A stretch of 64,000 bases of DNA, taken from NCBI RefSeq assembly GCF_041734735.1, contig NC_134895.1, positions 18,451,025-18,515,024 of the forward strand. Reading direction: 5' to 3'. This document shows, piece by piece, positions 50,941 to 58,537 of this stretch. The number at the start of each line of letters is the position of its first letter. Position 1 is the stretch's first letter. Below the pieces are notes generated by a model. The model saw only the letters and a program-made list of their open reading frames with translations. It ran no database searches and had not been told where the DNA came from. This stretch comes from Babylonia areolata (taxonomy: Eukaryota; Mollusca; Gastropoda; Neogastropoda; Buccinidae). A program made the position numbers and the translations under genes.

Positions 50941-52581
50941 GTGTGTGTATATATATACTTTTCAACAGTCATGTTGATGTATCTTGGGATCAGTTCTTTT
51001 TTGCACCTCAGTACAGTTCCGCAACAAATACAGATGGAATTTGTTTTGGTAAAATGTTCAAATACTAATACAAGAAAGTTTTACTTCAGCAATAGTTACT
51101 AATGTATGGAATGAACTGCCACTTTTTCTAAAACAATACTATCTACTAACTCATTCAAGAATCAACTTGACAATTCTATAAAAATTCTCAACAATTTTCA
51201 GAACATCTGACAAATAAACAAACTGGAAAATGAAACACTGAACTTTGACCAACATTTCTATTAAAATATGTTATCAAAAAATGATGGGACTATTGAAAAG
51301 TTTCATACAATCATAGCTTGCCTTGTCCCTATCCTACTATTAATAGAAGACAAAGTAATCTTACCATAATTCAACCAAAAAATATAACCATATCACTCTA
51401 TTCCAATGGGACTGGTCAATAAAAACTGCTTAGCATTATCGAACTATTTTGGTTTTTGTTGTTGTGTTTTTTTTCTTTTGTCTTCTTTTTTCATCATGTT
51501 AATAACATGCCAGTGTCATCAAAACATGTGTTTCATATAAGTTCATCCCCGCAAGTGAGGTGATCAACAATTTTTACAGCTGTTAAAATCAGCAAAAATA
51601 AATAAACAGCTTGTACTTACTTTCATACTTGTCAAGACCCATGAAAATGGTGTAGGGGGGAGACACCACTGAAAAAGATAACATCCAAACAGAATTTATG
51701 TATATGTGTTGCAAATTGCATACGTACTTTACTGAACTGAAAGTGAAATACTAAATGCTGACAAACACAGGCTGACACAAGACTCTGATCTGTAAACTTT
51801 GTTATCGCTACAGTCTGCCGACATACATGGAATGATAAGATATAGTTTCACAGTACTAAGGTTACAAGACTCTGATCTGTAAACTCAGTTATCACTACAG
51901 TCTGCCGCCGTACATGGTAATGATATAGATATAGTTTCACAGTACTGAGGTTACAAGACTCTGATCTGTAAACTTAGTAAGTTAGTTATCACTACAGTCT
52001 GCCGACGTACATGGTAATGATATAAATATAGTTTCACGGTACTAAGGTTTGACAACACTGCAATGGTCTGCTGTCAAGTTTTCCTTTGCCACTGATTTTT
52101 GTTTCAACACACACACACACACAATGAGAGAATGAAGTGACACACATGCTCGACACTTCATATCTAAAAGTAATATCTACTAGGGTGCCCTGGGCACCAC
52201 TTGCTCCAGCTTGCTGGTGGGACAAGGCCTAACAGCTGTGGTGCATCTCTGCATACAGCTGTATACCACAAATTAGCACCCCGCCCACCCACCCCCCTCC
52301 ATTCTTCCACAAACCTCTCTCTCTCTTCGTCTGATACCAATGCGGTGCGCAGCTTCTCCAAATGTCAGTAACTGCCAAAATTGACAGCTAGACATCACCG
52401 GAAGAAGAAGATCTCTAACGTAAATAACACAGTGACAGTGCCATTTTACCACTTTCCAATTTGAAAATCCATTTTCAAAGTTGTAAACAGTACAACACAC
52501 ACCAGTCGGATACATCATAAAGGTCCAAAGGTAGTGGTGGAACAAATGTAACTTACCATTACTTGTGAAGTAGAAAACCAT
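37896..52581 (-). CDS. CCDC25: CCDC25 ortholog (NFACT-R domain protein), exons 5 to 1, copy 2
   Basis: The five coding exons here plus exon 6 at 6135-6238 total 345 nt, exactly 115 codons, with compatible phases at every junction and GT/AG introns. The protein starts MVFYFTSN and contains [48 protein letters not shown] and [11 protein letters not shown]. It is almost collinear with human CCDC25 ([59 protein letters not shown]). These 115 residues make up the NFACT-R (DUF814) domain. The C-terminal coiled coil and basic tail are not in the window. Human CCDC25 is reported as a membrane sensor of neutrophil-extracellular-trap DNA, while the ancestral role is probably nucleic-acid binding. The gene is divergent from XKR, with 434 bp between start codons. 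Intron 2 (39379-51620) is packed with nested retroelements. Confidence 0.95.
38626..38677 (-). CDS. CCDC25: CCDC25 exon 4 (copy 2)
   Basis: A 52-nt exon between TTTTCAG and GTAAGTTT encodes [17 protein letters not shown], nearly identical to human ([17 protein letters not shown]). Confidence 0.95.
39092..39200. repeat. Two-unit tandem repeat, 55-bp period (copy 2)
   Basis: Same repeat as at 8100-8208, within CCDC25 intron 3 of the duplicate. Confidence 0.9.
39339..39378 (-). CDS. CCDC25: CCDC25 exon 3 (copy 2)
   Basis: A 40-nt micro-exon encodes [12 protein letters not shown] with split codons at both ends and a GTAAG donor. Human CCDC25 has EDLIKHGWPEDIW. Confidence 0.93.
39520..39662. repeat. 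(GA)n and (GT)n compound microsatellite (copy 2)
   Basis: Duplicate of the microsatellite at 8526-8672 with slightly different unit counts. Confidence 0.92.
39901..40301 (+). mobile_element. tRNA-derived SINE, V-type (copy 2)
   Basis: Same SINE as 8911-9311, essentially identical, in the duplicate of CCDC25 intron 2. Confidence 0.75.
41324..41999 (-). mobile_element. LINE copy A: 3' part of the interrupted family member (copy 2)
   Basis: This encodes the C-terminal part of the same LINE ORF as the full-length neighbour ([27 protein letters not shown], a C2H2-like finger) and then the family 3' end. Its break at 41990-41999 continues exactly at 46183, so A and C (46183-48549) are one LINE split by insertion of LINE B. 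The 3' end is a CCA-type repeat, not poly(A), and abuts the 5-bp TSD aatgt at 41319-41323. Confidence 0.88.
42000..46182 (-). mobile_element. Full-length APE-type LINE (LINE B) inserted into its own family member (copy 2)
   Basis: A 4183-bp element is flanked by a perfect 10-bp duplication, ggcgcacagt, at 41990-41999 and 46183-46192. It has a 5' region of about 726 bp, one 1116-codon ORF (42106-45456) and a 106-bp 3' region with two hairpins and a C-rich tract in the RNA sense. The 3' end is ACC-type and not poly(A). A minus-strand ORF of 129 codons (45654-46043) lies in the 5' region and has no recognised domain. Structure and open frame suggest a recent insertion. The clade is unresolved (RTE, CR1 or Nimb-like). 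Confidence 0.9.
42106..45456 (-). CDS. LINE endonuclease and reverse transcriptase ORF with C-terminal C2H2 zinc finger
   Basis: The 1116-aa ORF is uninterrupted. An apurinic-type endonuclease occupies roughly residues 55-340: [33 protein letters not shown] and CWTDHRL. The reverse transcriptase follows: [51 protein letters not shown] with a catalytic Asp, [17 protein letters not shown] and FLFADDC with the catalytic Asp pair. A post-RT region ([19 protein letters not shown]) and a C2H2 finger ending the protein ([19 protein letters not shown]) complete it. Such endonuclease segments are often mis-annotated as craniofacial development protein 2-like. All catalytic motifs look present, so the element may be retrotransposition-competent, though this is inference. 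Confidence 0.93.
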   Translation of the reverse strand: MHCSPPWHEEGARKGALKIACSISPWPAYRGWRGPYISGRNKEKEKKKTRIVPLTIGAWNIRTLLDRDNADRPQRRTALVASELARYNIDIAALSETRLAGEGELCERGSGYTFFWSGRGSEERREAGVGFAVKTALVSKLAGIPKGVNDRLMTMKLPLASGQKHLTIVSAYAPTMTNPDEVKAKFYEDLHSVIAAIPKADKLIILGDFNARVGSDYISWDGVIGKHGVGHCNPNGLLLLQTCAEHELLITNTVFCLPTRNRTSWMHPRSKHWHLIDYVIVRKRDRQDVRVTKTMCGAECWTDHRLVVSKLNIRIQPKRRPQGQKAPKRLNIAKLKSITIKQSFVELLEDRLESASLDNQNVESDWRTLRELIYSTASETLGPMTRKHKDWFDENCDEIKQLLDEKRRLHQAHLSNPKSTSKKDAYNDIRRTVQQKLRQMQDKWLRDKADEIQGYADRHDMKRFYDALKEVYGPTSSGSSPLLSADGNTLITEKENILERWAEHFNSVLNRPSSINDEAIDRLPQVPTNEALDDPPTLLETQNAIRLLSSGKAPGSDSIPAEVYKDGGTVLTEKLHQLYSLMWKEETIPQDFKDASIIHLYKRKGNRQACDNHRGISLLSIAGKILARILLNRLTAHLDQGYLPESQCGFRKERGTTDMVFAARQLQEKCQEQNADLFSTYVDLTKAFDTVSREGLWKIMAKYGCPRKFISLVSQFHEGMQARVQDNGETSAPFAVTNGVKQGCVLAPTLFSLMFSAMLTDAFRDGDVGIGLKYRTDGKLFNLRRLQAKTKVMTDIIRDFLFADDCALNAGSEADMQLSVNKFATASRNFGLTISTRKTEVLHQPAPGKPYVEPNITVNGQRLSAVERFTYLGSTLSRNVTIDDEVNVRIARASAAFGRLNANVWNRRGISLETKLKVYRAVVLPTLLYACETWTVYQRHAKKLNHFHTTCLRKLLNIKWQDKTPDTEVLAKATLPSIFTILMQSQLRWAGHVARMPDHRLPKRLFYGELQQGKRSHGGQKKRFRDTLKVSLKAFDINPDSWEESAVDRDKWRAAVHKGARLCEANRTAAAVEKRQARKSRANKLPDNDMPVFVCPNCQRTFRAQIGLFSHLRTHR
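46183..48549 (-). mobile_element. LINE copy C: 5' part of the interrupted family member (copy 2)
   Basis: This continues copy A upstream, from the TLLYAC region back to [11 protein letters not shown], where it is 5'-truncated at 48549 against the TSD aatgt (48550-48554). Relative to LINE B it has a 2-bp deletion in the codons for SSGKAPG and a CGA-to-TGA stop in YKRKG. The ORF is therefore split into an endonuclease part (47259 to about 48549) and an RT part (46193-47121). Both lesions occur in both copies of the block, so they are real. It differs from B by a few percent by eye. Confidence 0.88.
49384..50131 (+). mobile_element. 748-bp A-tailed retroposon inside the old LINE (copy 2)
   Basis: The insert is flanked by a perfect 11-bp duplication, agaaagaactc, at 49373-49383 and 50132-50142, and ends with an A-rich tail (about 50113-50131). 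The old LINE's reading resumes directly after it. It has no convincing ORF and no tRNA-like head. It may be a 5'-truncated LINE 3' end, a non-autonomous retroposon or a processed RNA copy. It contains a (TC)-rich stretch around 49600-49625. Confidence 0.8.
50843..50958. repeat. AT/CT compound microsatellite (copy 2)
   Basis: Alternating TA, CT and TA/TG runs inside the old LINE. The corresponding copy 1 tract (19921-20038) differs in unit numbers. Confidence 0.92.
51621..51668 (-). CDS. CCDC25: CCDC25 exon 2 (copy 2)
   Basis: A 48-nt exon between a TTTTTCAG acceptor and a GTAAGTAC donor encodes [15 protein letters not shown]. Human CCDC25 has AYTIYMGKDKYE here. Confidence 0.92.
51777..52049. 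repeat. Three-unit minisatellite, about 90-bp period (copy 2)
   Basis: Units begin with acaagactctgatctg at 51777, 51864 and 51953, giving spacings of 87 and 89 bp and a last unit of about 97 bp. It lies in CCDC25 intron 1, about 500 bp from the start codon. Unit three carries a short internal duplication (agtaagtt). Confidence 0.93.
52557..52581 (-). CDS. CCDC25: CCDC25 exon 1 coding part (copy 2)
   Basis: The start codon is at 52579-52581. The exon encodes MVFYFTSN plus the first base of the next codon, ending at a GTAAGT donor. The N-terminal MVFYFTS is diagnostic of CCDC25. Confidence 0.92.
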
Positions 52582-53015
52582 TGTCGGTAACGTTTCGTTA
52601 CCCCTTGCTGATGTGAAAAACTCTGATCACGTTGGCTTCTTCCAGGGGAAATTCTGTTTCGTGTATTTTTGTGCAAAAGAGTTTTTAGGGAGTAGTTTAT
52701 TAATCAAAAATCGCGTCGGAATATTTTGTCGGAACAGTACTGACTCAATTAAATCGAAGTGATCAATAGTTTTTTTTATTTTAAACGCATGAGTCACTTT
52801 TACATCACAATACATCTATACCTTTCGTTTTCTTACTTGTCTCTTTTGTTACAGTCTACTCAATGTTTACTCCCACGGAAGGAAGAAGATGGCCTCCTTT
52901 GGCAGTCAACAGTGCTCTGGAGGATTTGCATGCTGTAATAGGTTGCAATTATTCATGCTTTGTCGCCTCTTTTTCGCTTGTTACAGGCAGAGGTGACAAC
53001 TTATGTTAAGCAAAT
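52582..53015. promoter_or_regulatory. Divergent CCDC25/XKR intergenic region (copy 2), likely bidirectional promoter
   Basis: Only 434 bp separate the CCDC25 start codon (minus) from the XKR start codon (plus), so promoters and both 5' UTRs must share it unless far upstream exons exist. Possible 5'-UTR splice acceptors for XKR end at 52854 (ttttgttacag) and 52986 (gcttgttacag). No TATA box is obvious. An AAGATGGC motif (YY1-like) lies at 52886-52893 and also starts an upstream ORF. Promoter activity is inference from geometry. Confidence 0.55.
52889..52996 (+). other. Upstream ORF of 35 codons before the XKR start
   Basis: The ORF begins at an ATG in strong context (A at -3, G at +4), starts MASFGSQQCSGG and ends 19 nt before the XKR start codon. 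A second, overlapping upstream ATG is at 52864. If 5'-UTR splicing removes this stretch (acceptor at 52986) the ORF would be absent from mRNA. The role is inference. Confidence 0.35.
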
Positions 53016-53680
53016 ATGGAGGGAACCAAGGCATTGTTATCTCGCCGCAGCTCCAGTAATCGCGAGCACTATTTGTCAGTTTTTACCGACGATGAGTGTG
53101 ACATTGAATTGGGTAGCACAACAAGTGAAGATGAAAGTGTTTTTTACTCTGAAGATAACAGAGCGAAAGAAAGACAGCATGGTAAAGTCATTGATGGAAG
53201 GCATGTTCAGCCTTCCAGATCGTCAACTTCTGCTGAAAGCAAAACAAAAAAATCGCGTAGCTATGGATCAGATCATGTTGACATGCCAATTAATAGCAGC
53301 AAAGATGTTGCAAAGGGATACAAACGAAGAACGTCAGAGAACAGAGAGATCGTGTATGATTTCAGCTGGTTTGACATTCTTATTGGCGTTACATCTATTA
53401 TAATATATTTTGTGGACATTGCAAGTGACATTAAAATGGCTGTTGATTATTTCCTCGACTTAGATTGGATGTATGGCAGTGTAACAACAGCACTCATTGT
53501 TGGACCCTCACTTGTTACATGCTGTTTTGGTCTGCACTGGTACATCATTGACTACAAAACAGAAAAGAAGGTCATCAGCAAGAATAAAAATAAGAACAAG
53601 AACATCAACCACATGACACCTTCATATGTCTGGTTTTTTCGTTTTTTCTTCACTGCTCTGCAGTTTGGACCCGTTGTGAG
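53016..53680 (+). CDS. XKR exon 1 (copy 2)
   Basis: The exon starts at ATGGAGGG, the first in-frame Met, and ends at GTGAG before a GTATAT donor, two bases into an Arg codon. It encodes the polar N-terminus and the first hydrophobic segments. Reading past the donor gives a stop at 53735, as expected for intron. Confidence 0.9.
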
Positions 53681-56600
53681 GTATATTCATATGAAAAGTT
53701 GTTTATTTATTGTACCAAAGCTATGCATTGGATAACCAGAAATCATTACAAATTGTCACAGTCTTATATATTGAATATATATATATTTTTTTTAAAGTTA
53801 TATATTTGTGTTTCAAAACTACCAAACCCAATGATTAAAAAAAAGATACAAGACAACAACAACAAAAAAACTGAGTCTGATTGATTTGATTAATCATCAT
53901 CAATGTTTTGATATAGAAAACTGAAAATAGTAATTTCTTTTATAGAAACTATTATTTTTGTGTCAAAGAACTGTTTCTGCTTATTTATAACATGCAAACT
54001 GAACCTTGTGTCAGTATGATTGAATGTGCTTTCTGTATGCATTTCAGGACAATAGAGTATTTGCACTATGGTTGTATGAGTCGTTCACAAAAGATTGATG
54101 ACAAGTCACGTCGTCGCTTCCACTGGTGGATGCTGTATGAGGATGTTGACAACTGTCTGCTGAGGCTGTTTGAAAGCTTTCTGGAGTCAGCACCACAGTT
54201 AACATGGCAACTGTACATCACCATCACGCTGAAACCGGAAGACAATGCCATAGGAAGTAAGTTGTTATATTTCCACTAAAATGAGAGGAGTAGGGGTCTA
54301 AAGGGAAAAACTGAGTGTGTCTGCATGCACATCAATGTGTTTGTTTGTGTGTATGTATGTGTGTACATCTTCTATCATACTATGAATCATACTCATGGGT
54401 AACAGAAATAACGAGCAGTCTACATCTTGGAAAATCTGAATTCCTAAGAAAAGTAAAAGAGAAGCCTCAAAAACCAGGTACAAGGCCATCACACCATGAA
54501 CATTGATCTCCAAACAGAAACAGAGGTAGAGAGAGGGAGTGGCGTAAGTCTAGCATGAAAGGTAGAGAACGATCCTTTGCAAATCAAATGAATATCGGTA
54601 TCATTTCCAAACCAACATTGCGCCAATTTCTTAACAGAGTCTCTCTGGGCTTTCCCAAAAACATTAGACTGAGCAGTATGCTAGACGCGATGTTTAAGGC
54701 ATCAGAAATCTTTCCCACTCCTCTTGTGGCAAATCAGTGGCAGTATGTGTGCGTGGGGTGGGGTGGGGTGCACATATGTTTCAGGAGAGCTCTGTGCATG
54801 TACGAGTGCATATAAGCATATATTGGTATGTGTGAATGCGTGTGTATATGTAGGTATGTGTTGGGGGTCGTGTGCGTGTGTATGTCTATGTTGTGGGTAT
54901 TGTGGGAACGACAGAGTATAGGAACATGCATGTGCATGTGTTTGTATGTAAGTATGTATGTGTGTGTTGGGCCTGTGAACATTTGTTTGTGCTTTCATAT
55001 CTATGACACTGGATACTTGCTGAATATCTATTGTGCATGTGTGTGTGTATGTGCATGTTTATTTACAGTAACACTTACGTTTATATTTATTTATTATTAT
55101 TTCTTATTATTATTATTATTAGTATTACTCTTATTTTATGTCATTTACATATCTGTTTATTTATTTATTTATCTTATACTTTTTCAATTTATCAGTTCAT
55201 GAATTTGATTACTTATCTATTTATTTACTTTTGTATCTTATTTTGCATATTTTCTTTTTCTTTTCCCTCAAGGCCTAAGCGCATGAGGTTACACTGCTGG
55301 TCATGCATCTGCTTAGCAGATGTGGTGTTTATAACATATATATATGGATTTGTCTTAATGCAGCGACACCTTGAGTAACTGAACTGAACTGAACTTGGTG
55401 TTTTGAGATCAGTGTGGCATGAATTTGAATTCAAATTACTACTTTTTGTGCATCTTTATGAACTACGTAGTACAATTCATTTTGCAATGCAAAAATAATG
55501 CAATTCCAATAGAAAGAAGTCCAAATGAAGAAGGGGGTTTGACATCTTGACTTGTAAAGTTCTCTAAACACAATTTCATCACAGTGACTGGAGTGAAATG
55601 ACAGTTTTCACTGACAAGCATACTTATCAGGAGCGGTGAACGGGTCAAAGACTGATTTTGAGCACTTTAACACATTCCTGTATCAGTATGTTTCGGAGCC
55701 ACTTGTTTAAGCATTGAGGTCTGCCCAAAACAGAGCAGCTACTTTGGGCAGTGTGGAACACAGTGAGTAAGAGTGCAGCCAGCCATCAGGGTTTCTCCAA
55801 GCATCTTGTACCTTGTTTGGCTTTCTGTTAACACAAGCAATAGATTTGTATTGTTTGGCAGTGTAAACATTTAGTTTGACCTAAAATGTGGGTTCCCTGT
55901 ATTTCTTTTTAGCTTTTACAAAACAAGAAAATCCCACTTGATTATTGTGAGCATGAATATCATTAAAGGAATCTTTTACCTCAGTGAAATAAGACATGAT
56001 CTGATACAACTATACGCATGCTTAGGCATATGTGAAAGCTTTTGATGAAGCAAAAGCATGATAACACTAATTGAGTATTTGATGTTTTCAGCAACAACAC
56101 GAACTGTGGCCTTGCTGTCTTCCTGGGCTAGCTTAGCAGTGTCTCTGGTGTCCTACCATCGCTCCCTGCGCAACTCACGTGAAGACAAGCAGAAGATGAC
56201 CCTCCTCAGCATGCCCTCCTACTTCTTGTGGCGGGCCTGTGAAACAGGAGCCCGTGTCCTGTGCATTGCCATGTTTGCTTCAGCATTTCAAGCTTGGGTG
56301 TTCGGCATCATCCTTTTTCACTGGGTGGTGATATCTGTGTGGTTGATGAACCAGCGAACCACATTTTATGCCCAGCGCTGTCTGGAGAAGGTCTTCAACA
56401 TCATCTGCGGCTATGTGATGCTTTTCTGCTTCCTGAACCTGCGTGAAGGTCACACACGTTACCGCTTTCTGATCTTTTACATCATCTTTTACACTGAGAA
56501 CTTTTTCATGTTAGCATTCTGGTTCCGGTTTACGCCAGACCTTGGTGCCTGGTTCCACATTTGGGGCTTTATTGTTGTACTGATCTTTTTTGTCCTTCAC

Positions 56601-56987
56601 ATTGCTTTTCAGCTGTTGTATTACTCCTGTTTTCATCCCTCTGACTCTATTATCTACTGCCTTTCCTGTGACAAGTACTCATTCTATGAGTCTGTTTGTT
56701 ATGATGTCCGTCCAGAGTTGGATGATGGGGTTGGAAGTCCCAATGCACGTTATACCAGCAAGGAAATGCTTGCGGATTCATCTTCAGTCCCCAGGCTGAT
56801 AGGTAATGCTGATGGTGCTGGAGATGGCAGTAGGAGGTTTGATGACATTTCAATAATAGTGGAAAGCAGTGAAAGACAGAATGGCCGGGCAGAACAGGGA
56901 ATATCTAACCCCAAACAGATTCACGCCAGGCATTGTTCCAAAGGGAAAACAATTGAACACCATGCACGAGTGCATGATATCCAGTAG
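53016..56987 (+). CDS. XK-related protein (XKR4/6/7-like), three coding exons, copy 2
   Basis: Exons 53016-53680, 54048-54256 and 56092-56987 join in frame (665+209+896 nt) to give 589 aa and a TAG stop. The N-terminal ~115 residues are polar and Ser-rich. A multi-pass membrane domain follows: FDILIGVTSIIIYFVDIASD, ALIVGPSLVTCCFGLHWYI, WFFRFFFTALQFGPVVR, then the family-typical FLESAPQLTWQLYI (about residues 266-279), the SLAVSLVSYHRSLRNSRED helix, and further helices through FIVVLIFFVLHIAFQLLYY. The C-terminal tail (~110 residues) is acidic and Ser-rich. XKR proteins sit in the plasma membrane. Some (XKR4, XKR8, XKR9) are caspase-activated phospholipid scramblases, while XKR6 and XKR7 have not shown that activity. 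The exact paralog cannot be fixed by eye. Confidence 0.93.
54048..54256 (+). CDS. XKR exon 2 (copy 2)
   Basis: The acceptor is atttcag (ends 54047) and the donor GTAAGT starts at 54257. It encodes TIEYLHYGCMSR, FHWWMLYEDVDNCLLRLFES and the XKR signature FLESAPQLTWQLYI. Confidence 0.93.
55270..55395 (+). mobile_element. SINE 3'-end fragment in XKR intron 2 (copy 2)
   Basis: Duplicate of 24398-24522. Confidence 0.55.
56092..56987 (+). CDS. XKR exon 3 (copy 2)
   Basis: The acceptor is tgttttcag (ends 56091) and the stop TAG is at 56985-56987. It encodes the remaining membrane helices and a C-terminal tail ending RVHDIQ. Intron 2 (54257-56091) contains GT-rich and TTA-rich simple sequence and a SINE 3' fragment. 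Confidence 0.93.
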
Positions 56988-57611
56988 CATCAGAATTTTT
57001 GTTTTTGTTTTCATGAATTTACTGTTAAAGAAGTGATGTTCTGTTTGGTTGATTTGATACCAATGTCTTTATGTACTTGATGATATAAAGAAAGGATGGT
57101 GAGTATGGGTGAGTGTTTGATTTGCTTGTTTGTATTTTGTTGCTGTGCAAGTATGTTTCCAAAATTGCAGCTCTGTTTAAGCAAGGAAGCATGCAATTAT
57201 TTAGGCTTAATTGGTGATGGTCACAGTATTCAAAGGTGAAAGAGGTATATTTGCCATCTATTTATTGGATTTCATGGTGTACTTTTTTCCTGCTGTCATA
57301 ATCAATACTCAGCCCATACTCATACCTCAACAGAAATGATAAAACATATACTAATTTTGCCACATTGGAGGATGATTTAGAATTAAAATTATTGGACAAA
57401 TCACAGTGGCTGAAAGAACAGATCATTCTGTCCAAGACAGGTGGTTATCTGGATTGAAATCCTGGTCCTTTTTTTTATTATTTTTTTATACTGTTTCTTC
57501 CCACTTTTTTTCATCTTTTTTTTTTTTTTGGTTGCTAATGTTTGTGATATATAATGTATAAAAAATACGCACTAACTCACGCACAAGTGTGTGCACTCAC
57601 ACTCACACGTG

Positions 57612-57646
<35 letters not shown>

Positions 57647-58048
57647 AATGTTGATTATTACAAACTCATTTTGTTTAGATTTGATGTCTATTCACTTACA
57701 GCTTTGAAGGGTGTTCAAACTCACGCTGACACGAATGCATGCAATGCAGACAAAAAAAGAGTTGTGTGGGGGTGATCTAACCTTCTTGTTTATTACTGGA
57801 AGAGATCTATGCATTCATATGGACACCTTCTTTTGAAAGCGTGAGGATCAAGGGACTGTACTCTTCACAAAAGTTCATTTCTTTCAAAACTCAAGATGGA
57901 TGATGACATGTGCAGTGTTAAGCATCCCATCTTCCTCACAGATAGAAAGCATGTGGATAAGCATGAACACCTTTTCCCAAATTTCTACGTTTTTTTTTTC
58001 ATTTCCCCAAAATGTTGTGCATGGCAGAATGATCACAGCCTGAGTAAT
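56988..58048 (+). other. Downstream of XKR: probable 3' UTR and simple repeats (copy 2)
   Basis: No gene is recognised. It contains T-rich runs (57471-57530) and a (CA)n tract at about 57611-57643 (copy 1 counterpart 26737-26770). The first several hundred bases are probably XKR 3' UTR, but no clear polyadenylation signal was fixed. Confidence 0.4.
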
Positions 58049-58061
58049 ATGCATGTGAATG

Positions 58062-58449
58062 GGCAGGCACAATAGCTGAGTGGTTAAAGCATTGGACTTT
58101 CAATCTGAGGGTCCCAGGTTTGAATCTCTGTAACGGTGCCTGGTGGGTAAAGGGTGGGGATTTTTCCGATCTTCCAGGTCAACATATGTGCAGACTTGCT
58201 AGTGCCTGAACCTCATTTGTGTGTACATGCAAGCGGAAGATCAAATACGCACATTAAAGATCCTGTAATCCATGTCAGTGTTTGGTGGGTTATGGAAACA
58301 AGAACATACCCAGCACGCACATCCCTGAAAATGAAGTATGGCTGCCTACATTGTGGAGTAAAAACAGTCATACACATAAAAGCCCACTCATTTACATACA
58401 AGTGAATGTGGGAGTTGCAGCCCACGAACAAAGAAGAAAGAAGAAGAAG
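58062..58449 (+). mobile_element. tRNA-derived SINE with GAA tail (copy 2)
   Basis: Duplicate of 27190-27574 with the same 13-bp TSD at 58049-58061 and 58450-58462. The body contains gtatggctgcctacattgtg and ends in (GAA)n. Confidence 0.88.
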
Positions 58450-58537
58450 ATGCATGTGAATGACTGGTGTAGACATGCTTTAATTTTATAACATCTGCAT
58501 AGAATTCATTGGTGTAATATATATTTATTATAATTAA

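Larger units (their letters stand above)
40470..51260 (+). mobile_element. Old CR1/L2-like LINE, degenerate and interrupted by nested insertions (copy 2)
   Basis: Plus-strand remnants lie at 40470-41323, 48550-49383 and 50132-51260. Left of the insertions is a PHD-like stretch ([19 protein letters not shown], then FMVWLCKK) as in ORF1 of many CR1/L2 LINEs, then WMTREVA. Right of the first insertion come [17 protein letters not shown] and [10 protein letters not shown], then [17 protein letters not shown] and VLKELARDL. Right of the second insertion come [12 protein letters not shown] and [13 protein letters not shown], then [12 protein letters not shown] and ELPLFLKQ. These are standard Jockey-superfamily RT and post-RT blocks. 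The endonuclease is missing or unrecognisable and several stops and frameshifts are present, so it is dead and old. A microsatellite (50843-50958) has grown inside its end. Confidence 0.8.

Noticed and set aside
50647-51102. Plus-strand 151-codon ORF as a host gene
   Set aside because: Its start matches the post-RT region of the old LINE and its middle is microsatellite translation.
54734-54982. His/Thr-rich ORFs around GT and CA repeats (also 8435-8809)
   Set aside because: They are translations of microsatellites with no splice context or homology.
58062-58449. Functional tRNA genes in the SINE heads (also 39901-40301)
   Set aside because: Box A and B are present, but the tRNA fold is degenerate and the sequence continues into SINE bodies and tails with TSDs.
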